This document shows, in pieces, positions 13,168 through 25,273 of a DNA stretch of 64,000 nt. The first letter of the stretch is position 1. Each line of letters starts with the position of its first letter. This DNA is from Chamaecrista fasciculata (Eukaryota; Streptophyta; Magnoliopsida; Fabales; Fabaceae): assembly GCA_003254925.1 (NCBI GenBank), contig QANZ01039782.1, positions 98,419 through 162,418 on the forward strand, read 5' to 3'. Both the position numbers and the translations under genes were made by a program. The notes beneath the pieces are model-generated. The model made no database searches, was not told the origin of the DNA, and saw only the letters and a program-made list of their open reading frames with translations.

Positions 13168-16100
13168 ATGGATTATGATGACAATGATTTTCAAAGCCAG
13201 AATCTTCATTTAGCTGGTGAAGGGAGCACCAAATTTCCTCCCGTGTTAAGGCCATATGCCCTACCCAAATTTGACTTTGATGAGAGCCTTCAAGGACATT
13301 TAAGATTTGATAGTTTGGTTGAAACAGAGGTTTTCCTTGGTATTGAAAGTAACGAAGATAGTCAGTGGATTGACGCATACTCTCGGGGGACTAGTGGTAT
13401 AGAGTTCAGTTCAACTGCAGCTGAATCTTGCTCTATATCAAGGCATAATGTTTGGTCTGAGGCTACTTCCTCAGAATCTGTTGAGATGTTATTAAAATCT
13501 GTTGGGCAGGAGGAATTTATTCCTAGACAAGTTGTTATTGAGGAATCTGATGCTTGCAATGATCTGGCATGCCTAAATAAGAAAATGGAGCCCAACCCAA
13601 AACCCAATGAAGATAGTGCATTCGATTATGTTACAGATTTACAGCCACCTGATGGTGTGCCTGTAAACGTGTCTGGACTGAAGGAGGATGGAGGAGCGGA
13701 GCAGTCTCAGGCTGATGTTTCTCAAGGTCATGAAGGTGAATTATGCATTGATGGAAGTTCATGTAACCTGGAACATAATGATACCTGTAGACATGTTGAC
13801 TTACCTGTTTCTGAGAGTCCATTTAGTGATGGCAAAAATATTGAGGCAAATCAAGATGTTACGACTTTGGCTAATGATTCACTGGATGGGAAAACTCATG
13901 ATTTATCTACTTCTGGGGTGAAGGCTAATGCTTCTGCCGTGTCTGATACTTCTACTTGTGATGTATTAGACATTCAAAATGTAGAAAATCATGTAGTTGG
14001 TACTGATAATATGCAGCAAGGTTACTTGCCACCAAAAATAGATAAGCAGGATATGGAATCTTCTGCACCGAACAAAGAGGTTCGTTTAGACACCCAAAAT
14101 TTGGATGGAAATGTTGTTGGGAGTGATGCACATTATCTAGATAAACCACTCTCAGTTTCCACGGACCAAGCTTTGGAAGGTGGAAGGGTAGATGAAGGCC
14201 TTGTTACTGGTATAAATATTATAGAGAAAGCTGTTAGCATGGTACAAGGTGCTGACATGCAGAAAGCAGAAATATGCAGTGAAGATATGTCTTCCAGAAA
14301 TCCAGATGGAGATGGTGCATATGCAGATACAGTGGTGAATGATCAGTCTGCGCTAGATCCATTGCCTAAGGTTGCTATTAAAGATGACACTAGTTCCGTG
14401 GTTCAAGTAGTTGAGATCAGCAATTCCAGTTGTGTGGTCTGTCCTGATCAGCAGCAGGATGTGGATACCATTGAGAAGGAGTTATTGAACATTGGTCACA
14501 CATCGGACACAGAGAGTTTGGCAAGCAAGTCTGGGGAACCTATGTTCATTGCGGAAGACAGTAACATTTCTGTGAAGAGTGAAGGAAATAATGGTAGCAA
14601 AGTTGGAGGTCTTGACAGCGTGGTTTCTTCATCAACAGAATCTTGCCTTGTGGATGGATCAACCCAAACATGCAATAACAATGAAGATGACAAGCAAGAT
14701 GAACCCAAAAGTTTACATCAGGATGCCGGTATCAATGACCAAAATAGTACAGAGCTTGCTTCTCCTTCTAGTCAAATGCCTTCCAACACCAACCAATCCC
14801 GTTTTGTTGATAAGGAAATTGCTTCATCATCTCCTAGTGCTGGGAGTGGGATCAGCGGACCTGAGTTGACAACATCCACGATATTAGTTGGCATCACAGC
14901 TGTCAAAGATTCAGGTATATTGTAATTTTTTCAAAAAGGAAGGTTATTAGTTTAACACGTGATTGAATCTAACTCCGAGGCTTCCTTCTGGTTTTATTTT
15001 TCAGCTACTAAAGTTATTATAGAGAGCACTAGTTTGATGTCCTGTAAGACATTGGATGTTCCATCTCCTTCTAGCAATATTTTTTCCATTCAAGCTACCA
15101 ACGACAATACTCTCCAAATGAGTACAGCTCCTGTTGTGTCTACCCCAGTTGATGAAAAACAAGATTCAGCCAAAGTAGCTGAGGAAGTAGGCATATCTAC
15201 CATGGCTGTGTCTACTGTAAAGGAAACTTCTTCTGTTAATGGAACTGAAAAATTTGTAACTTGTGACACTTCTACAAAGCCGTTATGTGAAGCAGTAAAC
15301 AATTGTCCACAGCTAGAAGGGACTAATGGAACTGAAAAGATTAATGTACCTCAGGGAACACTGGTTGACAAGGTTATTCAGGAGAGTGCAAAAGTGATTA
15401 GTGTGTCCCCAGTTCCATGTGGATCAACAGTGAAACAGGGTGATGAAGTTGCAGTTTCTTTTGATAAGCATGACAAGGTAATAGTGCCAGATTGCCATGA
15501 AAAGCTGCCAACAAAACTCTCAGGTGATCTAAATTTAAATTTCTCAAGTAAGGTTGATGTCTTCTATAGCATATAAGATATGCAACTTTCTCCAATGTCT
15601 CTATGCAATTGATTTTGCTATTAAATTTTGTGGACATTCTAATTATTTGGTTTTTGTTGAAAAAAATAATTTGTTGGAAGATGAGAGGAAGTACAAATCA
15701 CAAGAAAAGAGGACAAGAAATCCTCTTAGAGTAAGAAGAGGAAATGTAAAGCAAAACAAAATGGAAAAGCCGACAAGACTAATGCAATGTAGCCTTCCAA
15801 ATAAACTCCTCTACAGAAACCAGAATAATGCACACAAAGGACACAAAAATCACCCTATCCCAGATCAGGGGTGGTAGCACATAATTATTATAAAACACTA
15901 ACCTTCCGCACCATCCAAATACTCCACAAACGTAAAAGAAAAGCACATTGTGAGAAATCCCTCTGATAGACAAGTCCACTAGTCCAAACTTCAAAGTTGG
16001 GTTTTCTCAGAAATTTTGGATCATTTCTTAAGGATTCTGTGTAAATACTTAAGTGATAATACAGATGGCAATATGCAGTTTTTAACTGTGATTTTGTGTA

Positions 16101-19100
16101 TCTGGTTGGAAAGAATTGTGTTGGATAGTTAAAGGTGTGTTGGCAACCCAAAATGGCTTAATGGGTGAGGCCGAGGGTCTTATCTCTTGCACTCCTTGGG
16201 TATTAGTTGTTTTGTCAAATATGAATGGGGATTTTGCAGCATTGTTTTTTGTGTAAAATCAAGTGATCTATTCTTTCTTTTTTTTCATTCTTTTCATGTT
16301 CTCTTTTAAAAGGCTCTCGTCCTTTTTCGTTTCTATCTAATAATGCTTCTTCTTTTTTTTTTTTTCTAGAAAAATCTTTTTCCAGCTTGTCCTTCCTTGT
16401 TTAAGATTTACATCATGTTATGCTGGTATATTTGTTGGATCTTATATTCGTGATGCTGAGTAGTTTTTACAATTTGCATCTCATGTTCTTCTGAACTTCC
16501 ATTGAGTTATGAACTTTTTACAAGTTCTGTTTTGCAGGTGACATTTTACATGGAAGCCAAGGTTCTGTACCTTCTGCTTCTCATTCTGACTCTCATGTTG
16601 TACTACATGAAATTGGAGACTGTCCAGCCTATCCTGCCAATATTACTTCTCAAACTGAAAAAGATGGGAATCAAGTTAAGGCATTTACTGATCATGATCT
16701 CCCAGTTTTGGAGGTCATCAATAGGAATGCAACAAATACTAAGTCTATAGGTTCTGATATAAAGGGAACCAATGCCTCTAAAGATGAGAGAAGTTCAACT
16801 TCTGATGTCAATCCAGTGGCAGATTTGTCAAAAACTGATGTTGGACATCTAACTACAAAAGATGCTGGCAAGAAGAAATCTTTTCCTGCTACTGTGGCTG
16901 CCAAAGCATCAACGGTAAGACTTGTTGAAGTTTGATCCAAGTTTAACAACATATATATCGGAAATTATGAATCTTAACTGCTTACTTCCTGATTGGATTA
17001 GCCTATGGATGTCCAAGGAGGCATCTGGAAAGATTCATAGTATGAAATGTGTGGGGGATAAATTTTGTTGTTTCAATCATTACAAATGATAATCCAAGCA
17101 ATCTTATGGAGATCTGTTCTTTTTTACCTCTTTTTATTGAAGGTTGAGGGATCTCCTGCAACTTCTGTATCAGGAGCTACAGAAACCAAAACTGCAGGAG
17201 ATAAATCTCGCAGAAAAAGTGTTTCTAAAGGTACATCTGAGCATAAACCTAGGCGGCAATATACCAAGACACCGCGAAAGGAGACATCTAGAAAAGGAAG
17301 TCTTGCCAAAGAAACAACTCCAGCCAGACAACCAGAAAAAGGAGATAAATCAAGTAATGTGTCCATGAACTCATCTCCCAGTTTCCTGCTGACGCAATCC
17401 AGTGAGATGCAGCAGCATGGACACAATGCTTCCAGCAGCACAAAGCCATTTGCTTTCCTAAATACTTCAACATCTGGTTTACCAGATTTGAACAGTTCTG
17501 CCTCTCCACCTGTTTTGTTCCAACAGCCTTTTACGGACCAACAGCAAGTTCAATTGCGTGCTCAGATCTTTGTCTACGGTGCTTTGATGTGAGTTCAAAT
17601 GCTCTTCATTAAATTATTGTTATTTACTTATTATGGGCTGAACATATGTGGTGTGTTATGAATAATGTGTCTCCTCACCCATTACCTATATTAGAGATAG
17701 TTCATCATACTTCGTCCTGGTTAAATGGAAAATAGTGGATTCTTGGCCTTTCTTATTGTTGTTCTCAGTTCTCACAATAATATTGATGCTAAGGCCTAGT
17801 AAAATTTCATTCCATCACTATTCATCCATAGCCAATGCTCAGAGGAGACATTTGCATCTTCATCTTCAGCATGATTATGGTAATCAATTATGTTAATGAT
17901 TCGTTATTGTGGTTCTGCAGTCAAGGCACAGCACCTGATGAGGCATATATGACATCAGCTTTTGGGGGGGCAGGTTGGTTTTTTGGGTTATTGTGATCCT
18001 CCCTTGTGTCCTTCAATTTAATTCTTGTCTCACCGAAAATATTGAGTTTTAAGTGGTGTTTTTAGATGGTGGAAGGAGCATTTGGGAGAAAGCTTGGCAT
18101 GCATGCATGGAAAGACAGCATGGTCAAAAGTCTCATACTGTAAACCCAGAAACACCTCAGCAATCACGATCTGGTATTTTACTGTAGTTTTTTTTTTTTG
18201 GTTTTTTGTCCCTTTGATTTTATTGTATGACTCTTGAGAATTGAGATTCTCATGTCCTAGAGCCTGTAATATTGCAGTTAAGCAAAATGCACTTCAAGGT
18301 AAAGCTATCTCCTCACCACTTGGTCAAGCAAGCAGCAACACTACTCCAGTAATTGTAAACCATTTAACGCCTCTTTCAACTCCCCTTTGGAGTTTGCCAA
18401 CTCCTTGTGATTCCCTTCAATCTAGTGCACTTGCACGAGGTTCTGTTATGGATTATCCACAGGCGCTTACTTCTTTGCATCCTTATCAAACACCACCTCT
18501 GAGGAACTTGCTTGGACATGGCACATCTTGGGTATCCCAGGCACCTCTTCATGTGCCATGGATTGCTTCCCCAACTCCTGCACCTGGTAGCAGTTCCCAT
18601 ATTTCTGCATCGCCTGTTTCAGATCCAATTAAATTTACTTCAGTCAAAGGATCTCCCTTGCCCTCTGGCACAAAGAGTGTTGTTCCTAGTGTGCCATCCA
18701 CCATTGGAGGCCCACAGAGTATCTTCGTTGGGACTGCCCCTCTGCTTGATAAAAATGTGACGATATCACCTACTCAGCATTCTTCTGATCCAAAGCCCAA
18801 AAAAAGAAAGAAGGTTCTGATATCTGAGGATCTTGCACAGAAGCCTTTGCAATCCCAGTCTCAATTAGAGCTGACTGCTGTTAGTAGCCTTGTATCTACT
18901 ACTGTTGCTGTCACAACAGCTGTTGGTAATGAGCCCAAAACCACTGTAGAAAAATCAGCCATGTCTTTGCCCACTGTATCTTCTTCTGCTGATCACCTCA
19001 AAAGTGATAGGATGGTTGAGAAGAGGATTTTGTCAGATGAGTCCCTTAGTAAAGTTGAGGAGGCTAGGGGACATGCAGAGGAAGCTGCTGCTCTTTCTGC

Positions 19101-22100
19101 TGCTGCTGTTAATCATAGCCTGGAGATATGGAATCAGTTGGATAGGCAGAAAATTTCCGGATTGGTTTCAGATATTCAGGCCAAATTAGCTTCTGCAGCA
19201 GTTGCAGTTGCTGCTGCAGCAGCTGTCGCAAAAGCAGCAGCTGCTGCTGCCAATGTTGCCTCAAATGCTGCATTGCAAGCAAAGCTGATGGCTGAAGAAG
19301 CATTGACCTCATCTGGTTATGATAATCGCTGCCAAAGTAATGAACCTTGCGAGGGTTTGAGTAAATTGGGAAAAGCTACCCCTGCATCCATCTTGAAGGG
19401 TGCTAATGGATCCAGTAGTTCAATTATCGTTGCTGCCAAGGAGGCAGTTAGGAGGAGAGTGGAAGCTGCTTCAGCTGCTACCAAGCAAGCTGAAAATATG
19501 GATGCTATTGTTAAGGCTGCTGAGCTGGCAGCAGAAGCTGTGTCACAAGCAGGAAAGGTTGTAACTATGGGTGACCCTTTGCCATTAAGTGACTTACTAG
19601 AAGCTGGTCCTGAGGGTTTTTGGAGAGTACCCCAAGAGTCTTCCCAGCAGGTAGATTTATCGAACAAAACGACCGGAGCTTTGTTAAACTTTAGTAATGC
19701 TGGAGACAGCTTTGAAACTTCTCATACACCGAATAAAGCCATTTCATCTGAGGACTATGGGAAGCAGATTGCTGTAAATGAGAATCCGTCTCCTCACAAG
19801 ATGTATAATGAGGGATCAAAGGATAATACGAGATTAACGGATGGTTTTTCCGATTCTTTTAACAGAAATGAGAAAAATATAAAACCCAAGGGCAGAAAGG
19901 TTTCTGGTTTAGTTGATCAGATTGATGTGGTTCTAGAATCTCATGCTGCAATACAGGTTGGAAATGGATCTGATAATCTGGAGAACGGCATCAAGGAGGG
20001 TACACTTGTGGAGGTTATTTTCCAAAGTTTTAACTTTGGTTTATTTGATTAAATTTACAGGCATTAATCTTACCTAACTGAAGCCATACAATGTTTCAGG
20101 TTTTCAAAGATGGAAAAGGACTGAAAGCAGCATGGTTTACAGCCAATGTTTTGAGTTTGAAGGATGGTAATGCTTATGTTTGTTACACTGCCCTTGAAGC
20201 TGATGAAGGTTGGTGAAGCTTATACATGCTTTTACTTTGATGAGAATGAAATATTTTAATAACTGTTTGACCTCTGAGTAAAACCCGCATGACTTTGCCT
20301 TCTAATGTGCAATACTCATGCCCCATCCTATGGACAAGGGCTTATTGTGTGTTTAATTGGAATTCTTGTAATTTGTTACAAGGAATATCAGAATGTAAAA
20401 ATGGTTTGGTCAAATCATTTAACTTCCTTTTCCATTTATTTTGTACGTGTTTATGGAGAGTTTAGTAAACAAGTTCCCGGTTAGGACTCTGAATATAGAT
20501 AGGAAAAATTAATCATTTGGTCCCTATACTTTACTCAATTTTTTAATTTGATCCCTACAGTTTCATTTTTTTTTAAATCAGTCCTTATATTTTGTAAATC
20601 TTTAGAATTTAGTCCTTAATACTTAATTATGTAATAATATTATTTTGGCAAAAGCACCCTTTTGGTCCCCAAACTTTACACCAACTATCAATTTCGTCCC
20701 CATTGTTGCACATTTTGGTCAATTTTGTCCTTTGGCTAAGTTCTTTCAAAAAATTATTGACGGCTTCATCTTGTTTTTCAATTTAAGTTAGGATTTAAGT
20801 TTCGTTTTCTATCAATTTTACATTACATGTCATTAGCCACATAGATTTTGTAGTTAATATTTGGCTAAAGTAAGAGTAAAGGATAATGGACAAAATTGAC
20901 CGCAAAAAGGGATTGGGGACGAAATTGACAGTTGATGTAAAGTTTGGGGACCAAAAAGGTGCTTTTGCCATTTTTTAATTTCATACCAGCAAGGTCAACA
21001 TTGAAGTTTTAAAAATTTGATCTTAGACTTTCATGTCATTATTTGTTATCGTAATTAGCTCTAAATAAATATTTACATAACAAATTTAAGTATTAAGGAT
21101 TAAAATATTTATAAAGTATAAGGACTTAAATAAAACTGTGGAGATTAAATTAAAAATTTGGATGAAGTATAGAGACTAAATGATTAATTTTTCCTTATAA
21201 ATATTATGCATTTTTGGATATGGAAGTTGTGTCTATATGATATTCAGCTTGTTTTCTTTCTTGTCCCGTATACATATTGTTCCTTCAACATCACCAGCCA
21301 GCTTGCGTTAATATTGCAAATGACTTTGCCCGTTACAAAAGTTAATTATTGTTAATGATTAAATTTCATTGTTTACTAGGTCCCGGGCCCTTAAAAGAAT
21401 GGGTTACATTCAAAGGTGAAGGAGATCAACCTCCCATAATACGTATTGCTCCTCCTTTAACTGGCTTGCACTATGAAGGAACAAGGAAGAGGCGTAGAGC
21501 AGCTATTGGAGATTATGCCTGGTCTGTTGGGGATAGAGTAGATGCATGGGTGCAAGAAAGGTGTGCTCATCTACTTTATTCAGTATCACTAGCCATATGT
21601 TGTATTCTATGAAGCATGGATACGGCTGTTTGGCCTGCATATCCATACCTGCTATGTAGCAGGTACAGATATGCCTGATATGCCCTAAGAGTACGCTAAA
21701 ATACATTAAGTATCCTAGTTATATTAAAAAAAAAAAAACCCAAATGATAAAGAACTTCAACCTTTTCAGCTATTGCTGAAGCTTTTGATTTCACCAAGTG
21801 CTCTGGTCTCTCTTGACTCCTGGATTAGGTAGAGGGAATTAATTTTTGGTTGTGGGATGATGAGGGAGAATGAAATGGCGGATTGAATGACAAATGGTAA
21901 AGGCATTAGGTTATAAAGGATTATTTAAAAGTCTTACATTTTTTTTTTGGCTAAAATAGCCATAAAGGGTTCAGATTTATTGGACCTCAGCACACTAGCC
22001 AAACCCGTTTTTTGGCCAAAAGTGTATGAACTATTTGTATTGTTTACTATGTATATTATTTTTATTCTGATTAAAGAATAAATGGTTGACCAAATGCTTG

Positions 22101-24362
22101 AAAATCCTATAATCCAGGGAAAGGAAAGATCAAAGAAAACTATCCATGAAACTATCCGGAAAGATGTATTTGTCAATTACCTAACTGTTGACATGTGCAA
22201 TGATAGAACATGTTGGCATCAGTTGATCCATATAGTTAACCCTAACTAGTAGGAAAAGGCTTTGGTGGTTGTTGTAATATGATATTATGATTTAATTTCT
22301 TCATTATGTATTATAAAATATGTATTTTTTATTTAATGCTGTATAAGTGTTATTTTTATTGTTTTATACAAAAATATATTATGACTTATCCGTAGTGGTA
22401 CCTGCGTGACATAGGTTGTATTATATTTGTGAAGTATTTTCAAGATACAAGGGATAATAAGGAGATTGAACATGATGATTATAGTTCCCTTTGGAGAAAT
22501 ACACATGAAATGATTTATCATCTACAAATTCAGCTCACCTTGATTTTACCTTGTCTTGCAATACCTTTAAAGCTGCAAAACTAGACCCACCAATGTATTT
22601 CCACTGTTCAGTTTTGGAGCATCAATATTCAATATTTTCATACTGCTATGTCACATGTTTGCATCACTAACTAATGTTTAATTCCCTTAATTAGGTTGTG
22701 TTCCATACACTACACCTATATGCTGCTGTTTTTCACCTCACATTTCATATTTTTTGTTGCCAGCTGGCGAGAAGGAGTAGTAACAGAGAACAAGAAAGAT
22801 GAAACATTTGCTGTTTACTTTCCAGGTACATAGATCATTTGATTAAAATATTAACTTATATTGTGCTTTCTAATGTTTCCTGCCTGCTTCTTGTTAATAG
22901 ATTATCATATTTGTTTTCTGCAGCTCATGGAGAAACATCAGTCGTTAAAGCCTGGCATCTCCGACCATCCCTCATTTGGAAGGATGGGAAATGGACCCAA
23001 TATTCTAGGGTAGGAGCAAATGACAATTCTACGCATGAGGTACTTTGCTTACAGCTTCGTCTGATGGTCCTTCTCTTGTTTGTCTATGCTGAGTTTATTT
23101 GGCATGCAGGGTGATACACCACATGGAAAACGATTTAAACTGGGTGGTCCTGCAGTAGAGGCAAAAGAGAAGAATCCAATGAGCAAAAGCAGTGATGCTG
23201 TGGAATTGATGAATCCTGATGAATTGAGATTACTTGAGTTGACTGAGAATGAGAAAGTGTTTAACATTGGTAAGAATAATGAAGATAAGCCCGGTACTCA
23301 GAGAATGGTGAGGACTGGTCTTCAGAAAGAAGGATCAAGAGTGATTTTTGGGGTTCCAAAGCCTGGAAAGAAAAGGAAATTTATGGAAGTAAGCAAGCAT
23401 TATGTTGCTGATCGGAGCAATAAGATAAGGGATGGGAATGATTCAGTCAAACTTGCAAATTTCTTGATGCCTCAAGGTTCAGGGTCCCAAGGATGGAAAA
23501 TTAGTTCTAAGAATGATACAAATAGTTGTAAGAATGATATAAGGGAGAAACGAGGAGCCAACCCCAAGCACAAGCCTAGTATTAAGTCTGGAAGGATACA
23601 AAGTGTTTTGGGGAGAGCAAACCCACCAAAAAACAATACTTTAGCACATCCTTTTTCTCAATCCAATGATCAGACAGATCGCACAGAAAAGATCAAGGAT
23701 TCTGCAAGTGAAAATCAATTGGAGACACCATCCTACTCTTCTATTGAAGGAGCAGTAGAAGGACCTATTCTATTTTCATCATTGACAACCTCAATTGATA
23801 TTACTTCCTCTAAGAAGACATCCACCTCAAGAGCAAGTAAAGGAAGACTTGCACCTGCTGGTGGAAAGTTGGGTAAGATTGAGGAGGAAAAAGTTTTGAT
23901 TGGTAATCCTGAGAAATCAACATCGGACACAAGTGAGCCCCGTAGATCCAATCGCAGGATCCAACCAACATCAAGAGTAAGTATTAATATATTTGGCTTC
24001 CTTAGATAGTTTCAGATGGATGGGGGAGATTGTTTCCTCTACTTAACTACTTATGTAACTGTATAAAGTTTAAAATAGCCATTTTGATTTTCATCATCTG
24101 ACCCTGCAATGAAATTTTGGTCTTGGCTTTGGATGGCAGCTATTAGAAGGATTGCAGAGTTCTTTGATCATCTCCAAGATTCCTTCTGTTTCTAATGACA
24201 AAAGTCACAAAAACCAGAGTCGCAATGCTTCGAGGGGTGAGAATCCTTGTCCAAGTACTTATGTTTCTGGTGATTTGCAGTACTTTTGCAGTTTTCCTGC
24301 TGTTGCGTCCATTTTGCATTGTTACTGACTTATTGACTGTAACAGGGAATAATCAAGGTTGA
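13168..24362 (+). CDS. Large Agenet-domain protein, G2484-1 type (14 coding exons)
   Basis: Exons: 13168-14914, 15005-15547, 16538-16914, 17143-17588, 17921-17973, 18066-18173, 18263-20013, 20100-20208, 21380-21560, 22764-22825, 22924-23039, 23110-23976, 24140-24236, 24346-24362. They join in frame to 2157 residues. The N-terminus (MDYDDNDFQSQNLHLAGEG) is the strongly conserved start of plant G2484-1 proteins (Arabidopsis At4g17330, from memory). Most of the protein is acidic, Ser-rich and probably disordered. A basic cluster KPKKRKKV near 1270 may be a nuclear signal. About 1361-1440 is an Ala-rich helical stretch. Tandem Agenet/Tudor-like modules cover about 1670-1831 (LVEVFKDGKGLKAAWFTANV; VGDRVDAWVQERSWREGVV). 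The C-terminus is basic (RRSNRRIQPTSR). Agenet modules often bind methylated histone tails, so a chromatin role is inferred. The exon 6/7 join (acceptor CTAGAG, exon from 18263) was chosen because only it keeps frame. Confidence 0.9.
20502..21194. mobile_element. Foldback element in an intron of the Agenet gene
   Basis: The left end (GGAAAAATTAATCATTTGG) is repeated inverted at the right end (CTAAATGATTAATTTTTCC). The arms continue as inverted copies for over 100 bases. Flanks ATATAGATA and TTATAAATA agree at 7 of 9 positions, which fits a worn 9-bp target duplication of the Mutator type. The arm words GGTCC, GATCC, AGTCC, AGTCC sit at 20519, 20550, 20580 and 20611. No transposase is present. 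Confidence 0.7.
20646..20970. mobile_element. Second foldback element nested in the first
   Basis: A left arm starting TGGCAAAAGCACC and continuing TTTTGGTCCCCAAACTTTAC is matched inverted by GTAAAGTTTGGGGACCAAAAAGG and GGTGCTTTTGCCA at the right. It lies near the centre of the larger element, whose own arms are displaced either side. The target duplication is unclear in the AT-rich flanks. Confidence 0.65.
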
Positions 24363-25273
24363 ATGCTGAAGTTGCAATGATGCAGTTCAGTTAAATTACC
24401 GATGTTTTTGGACGACTGATGTGCCCAGCAGCATATATGTGTATATTTATGATAGGAACCTGGAATGGAAATTCTTGCTTCTTTTGGTTTAGGCAAACTA
24501 GTTCAGTAGATGTTCATATTAATCTTAGTTTTATTTATAATGATTCGATCTCTTTATGTCTTGTCGCACTGTAGGCTGTATATGGAATTTCTCCATGTTG
24601 TCTGGTATGTAGAGGCGTGCCGATGATTAAATGATAACGTGATGATCCACCACCCCTTCTGGGTATAGACTCATACTCTTCTTTCTCTCCTTGCCTCGTG
24701 ATGGGATTGGACGATGGGGCAATGATAGCGGTTTTGTGCGTCTTTTATTGTCACATGTCTAAGATGTTAGGGAAACGAATAAGAAAAGTGTATTTTAATT
24801 CTAATTTAATTCTCTTGCTCCATCCAAAGTTGAATAAATATAATGCGTGAGTGGTCACAACTCACAACTCAGGGTGTGCAAGATACTCTTGTTACAGCTC
24901 TGAATAAGTTGAGAATACAAATTATCATTATCTGCACACCAGACTCTGTGCTTGTTATAGCTTACAATTGTTAGTGACAGACTAACAGATCATGTAGAAA
25001 AATGCAGAAAACTCAATGAATAACCGGTTAAACGGTTTACATTAATCTATCCCAAAAATATCTATAAACATTTCAGGTGCATAAATATTCTTTTATCCTA
25101 TACATTGGTCTAAATTGTGCCGTCCATCAACTTGGAACTCAACCTGATATGAAAATAGGGAAAATTTTCCATCCCATTTCAACCGCGCTCACGTGCATCC
25201 ATTACTGCACTTGGAATCTTATTTCCTTCATTTTATCTCTGGCTGCAAAAGAAAGTACTTCATAGTTGAAGAA

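Noticed and set aside
14950-15300. Minus-strand frames opposite the Agenet exons
   Set aside because: They are shadows of the plus-strand coding sequence.
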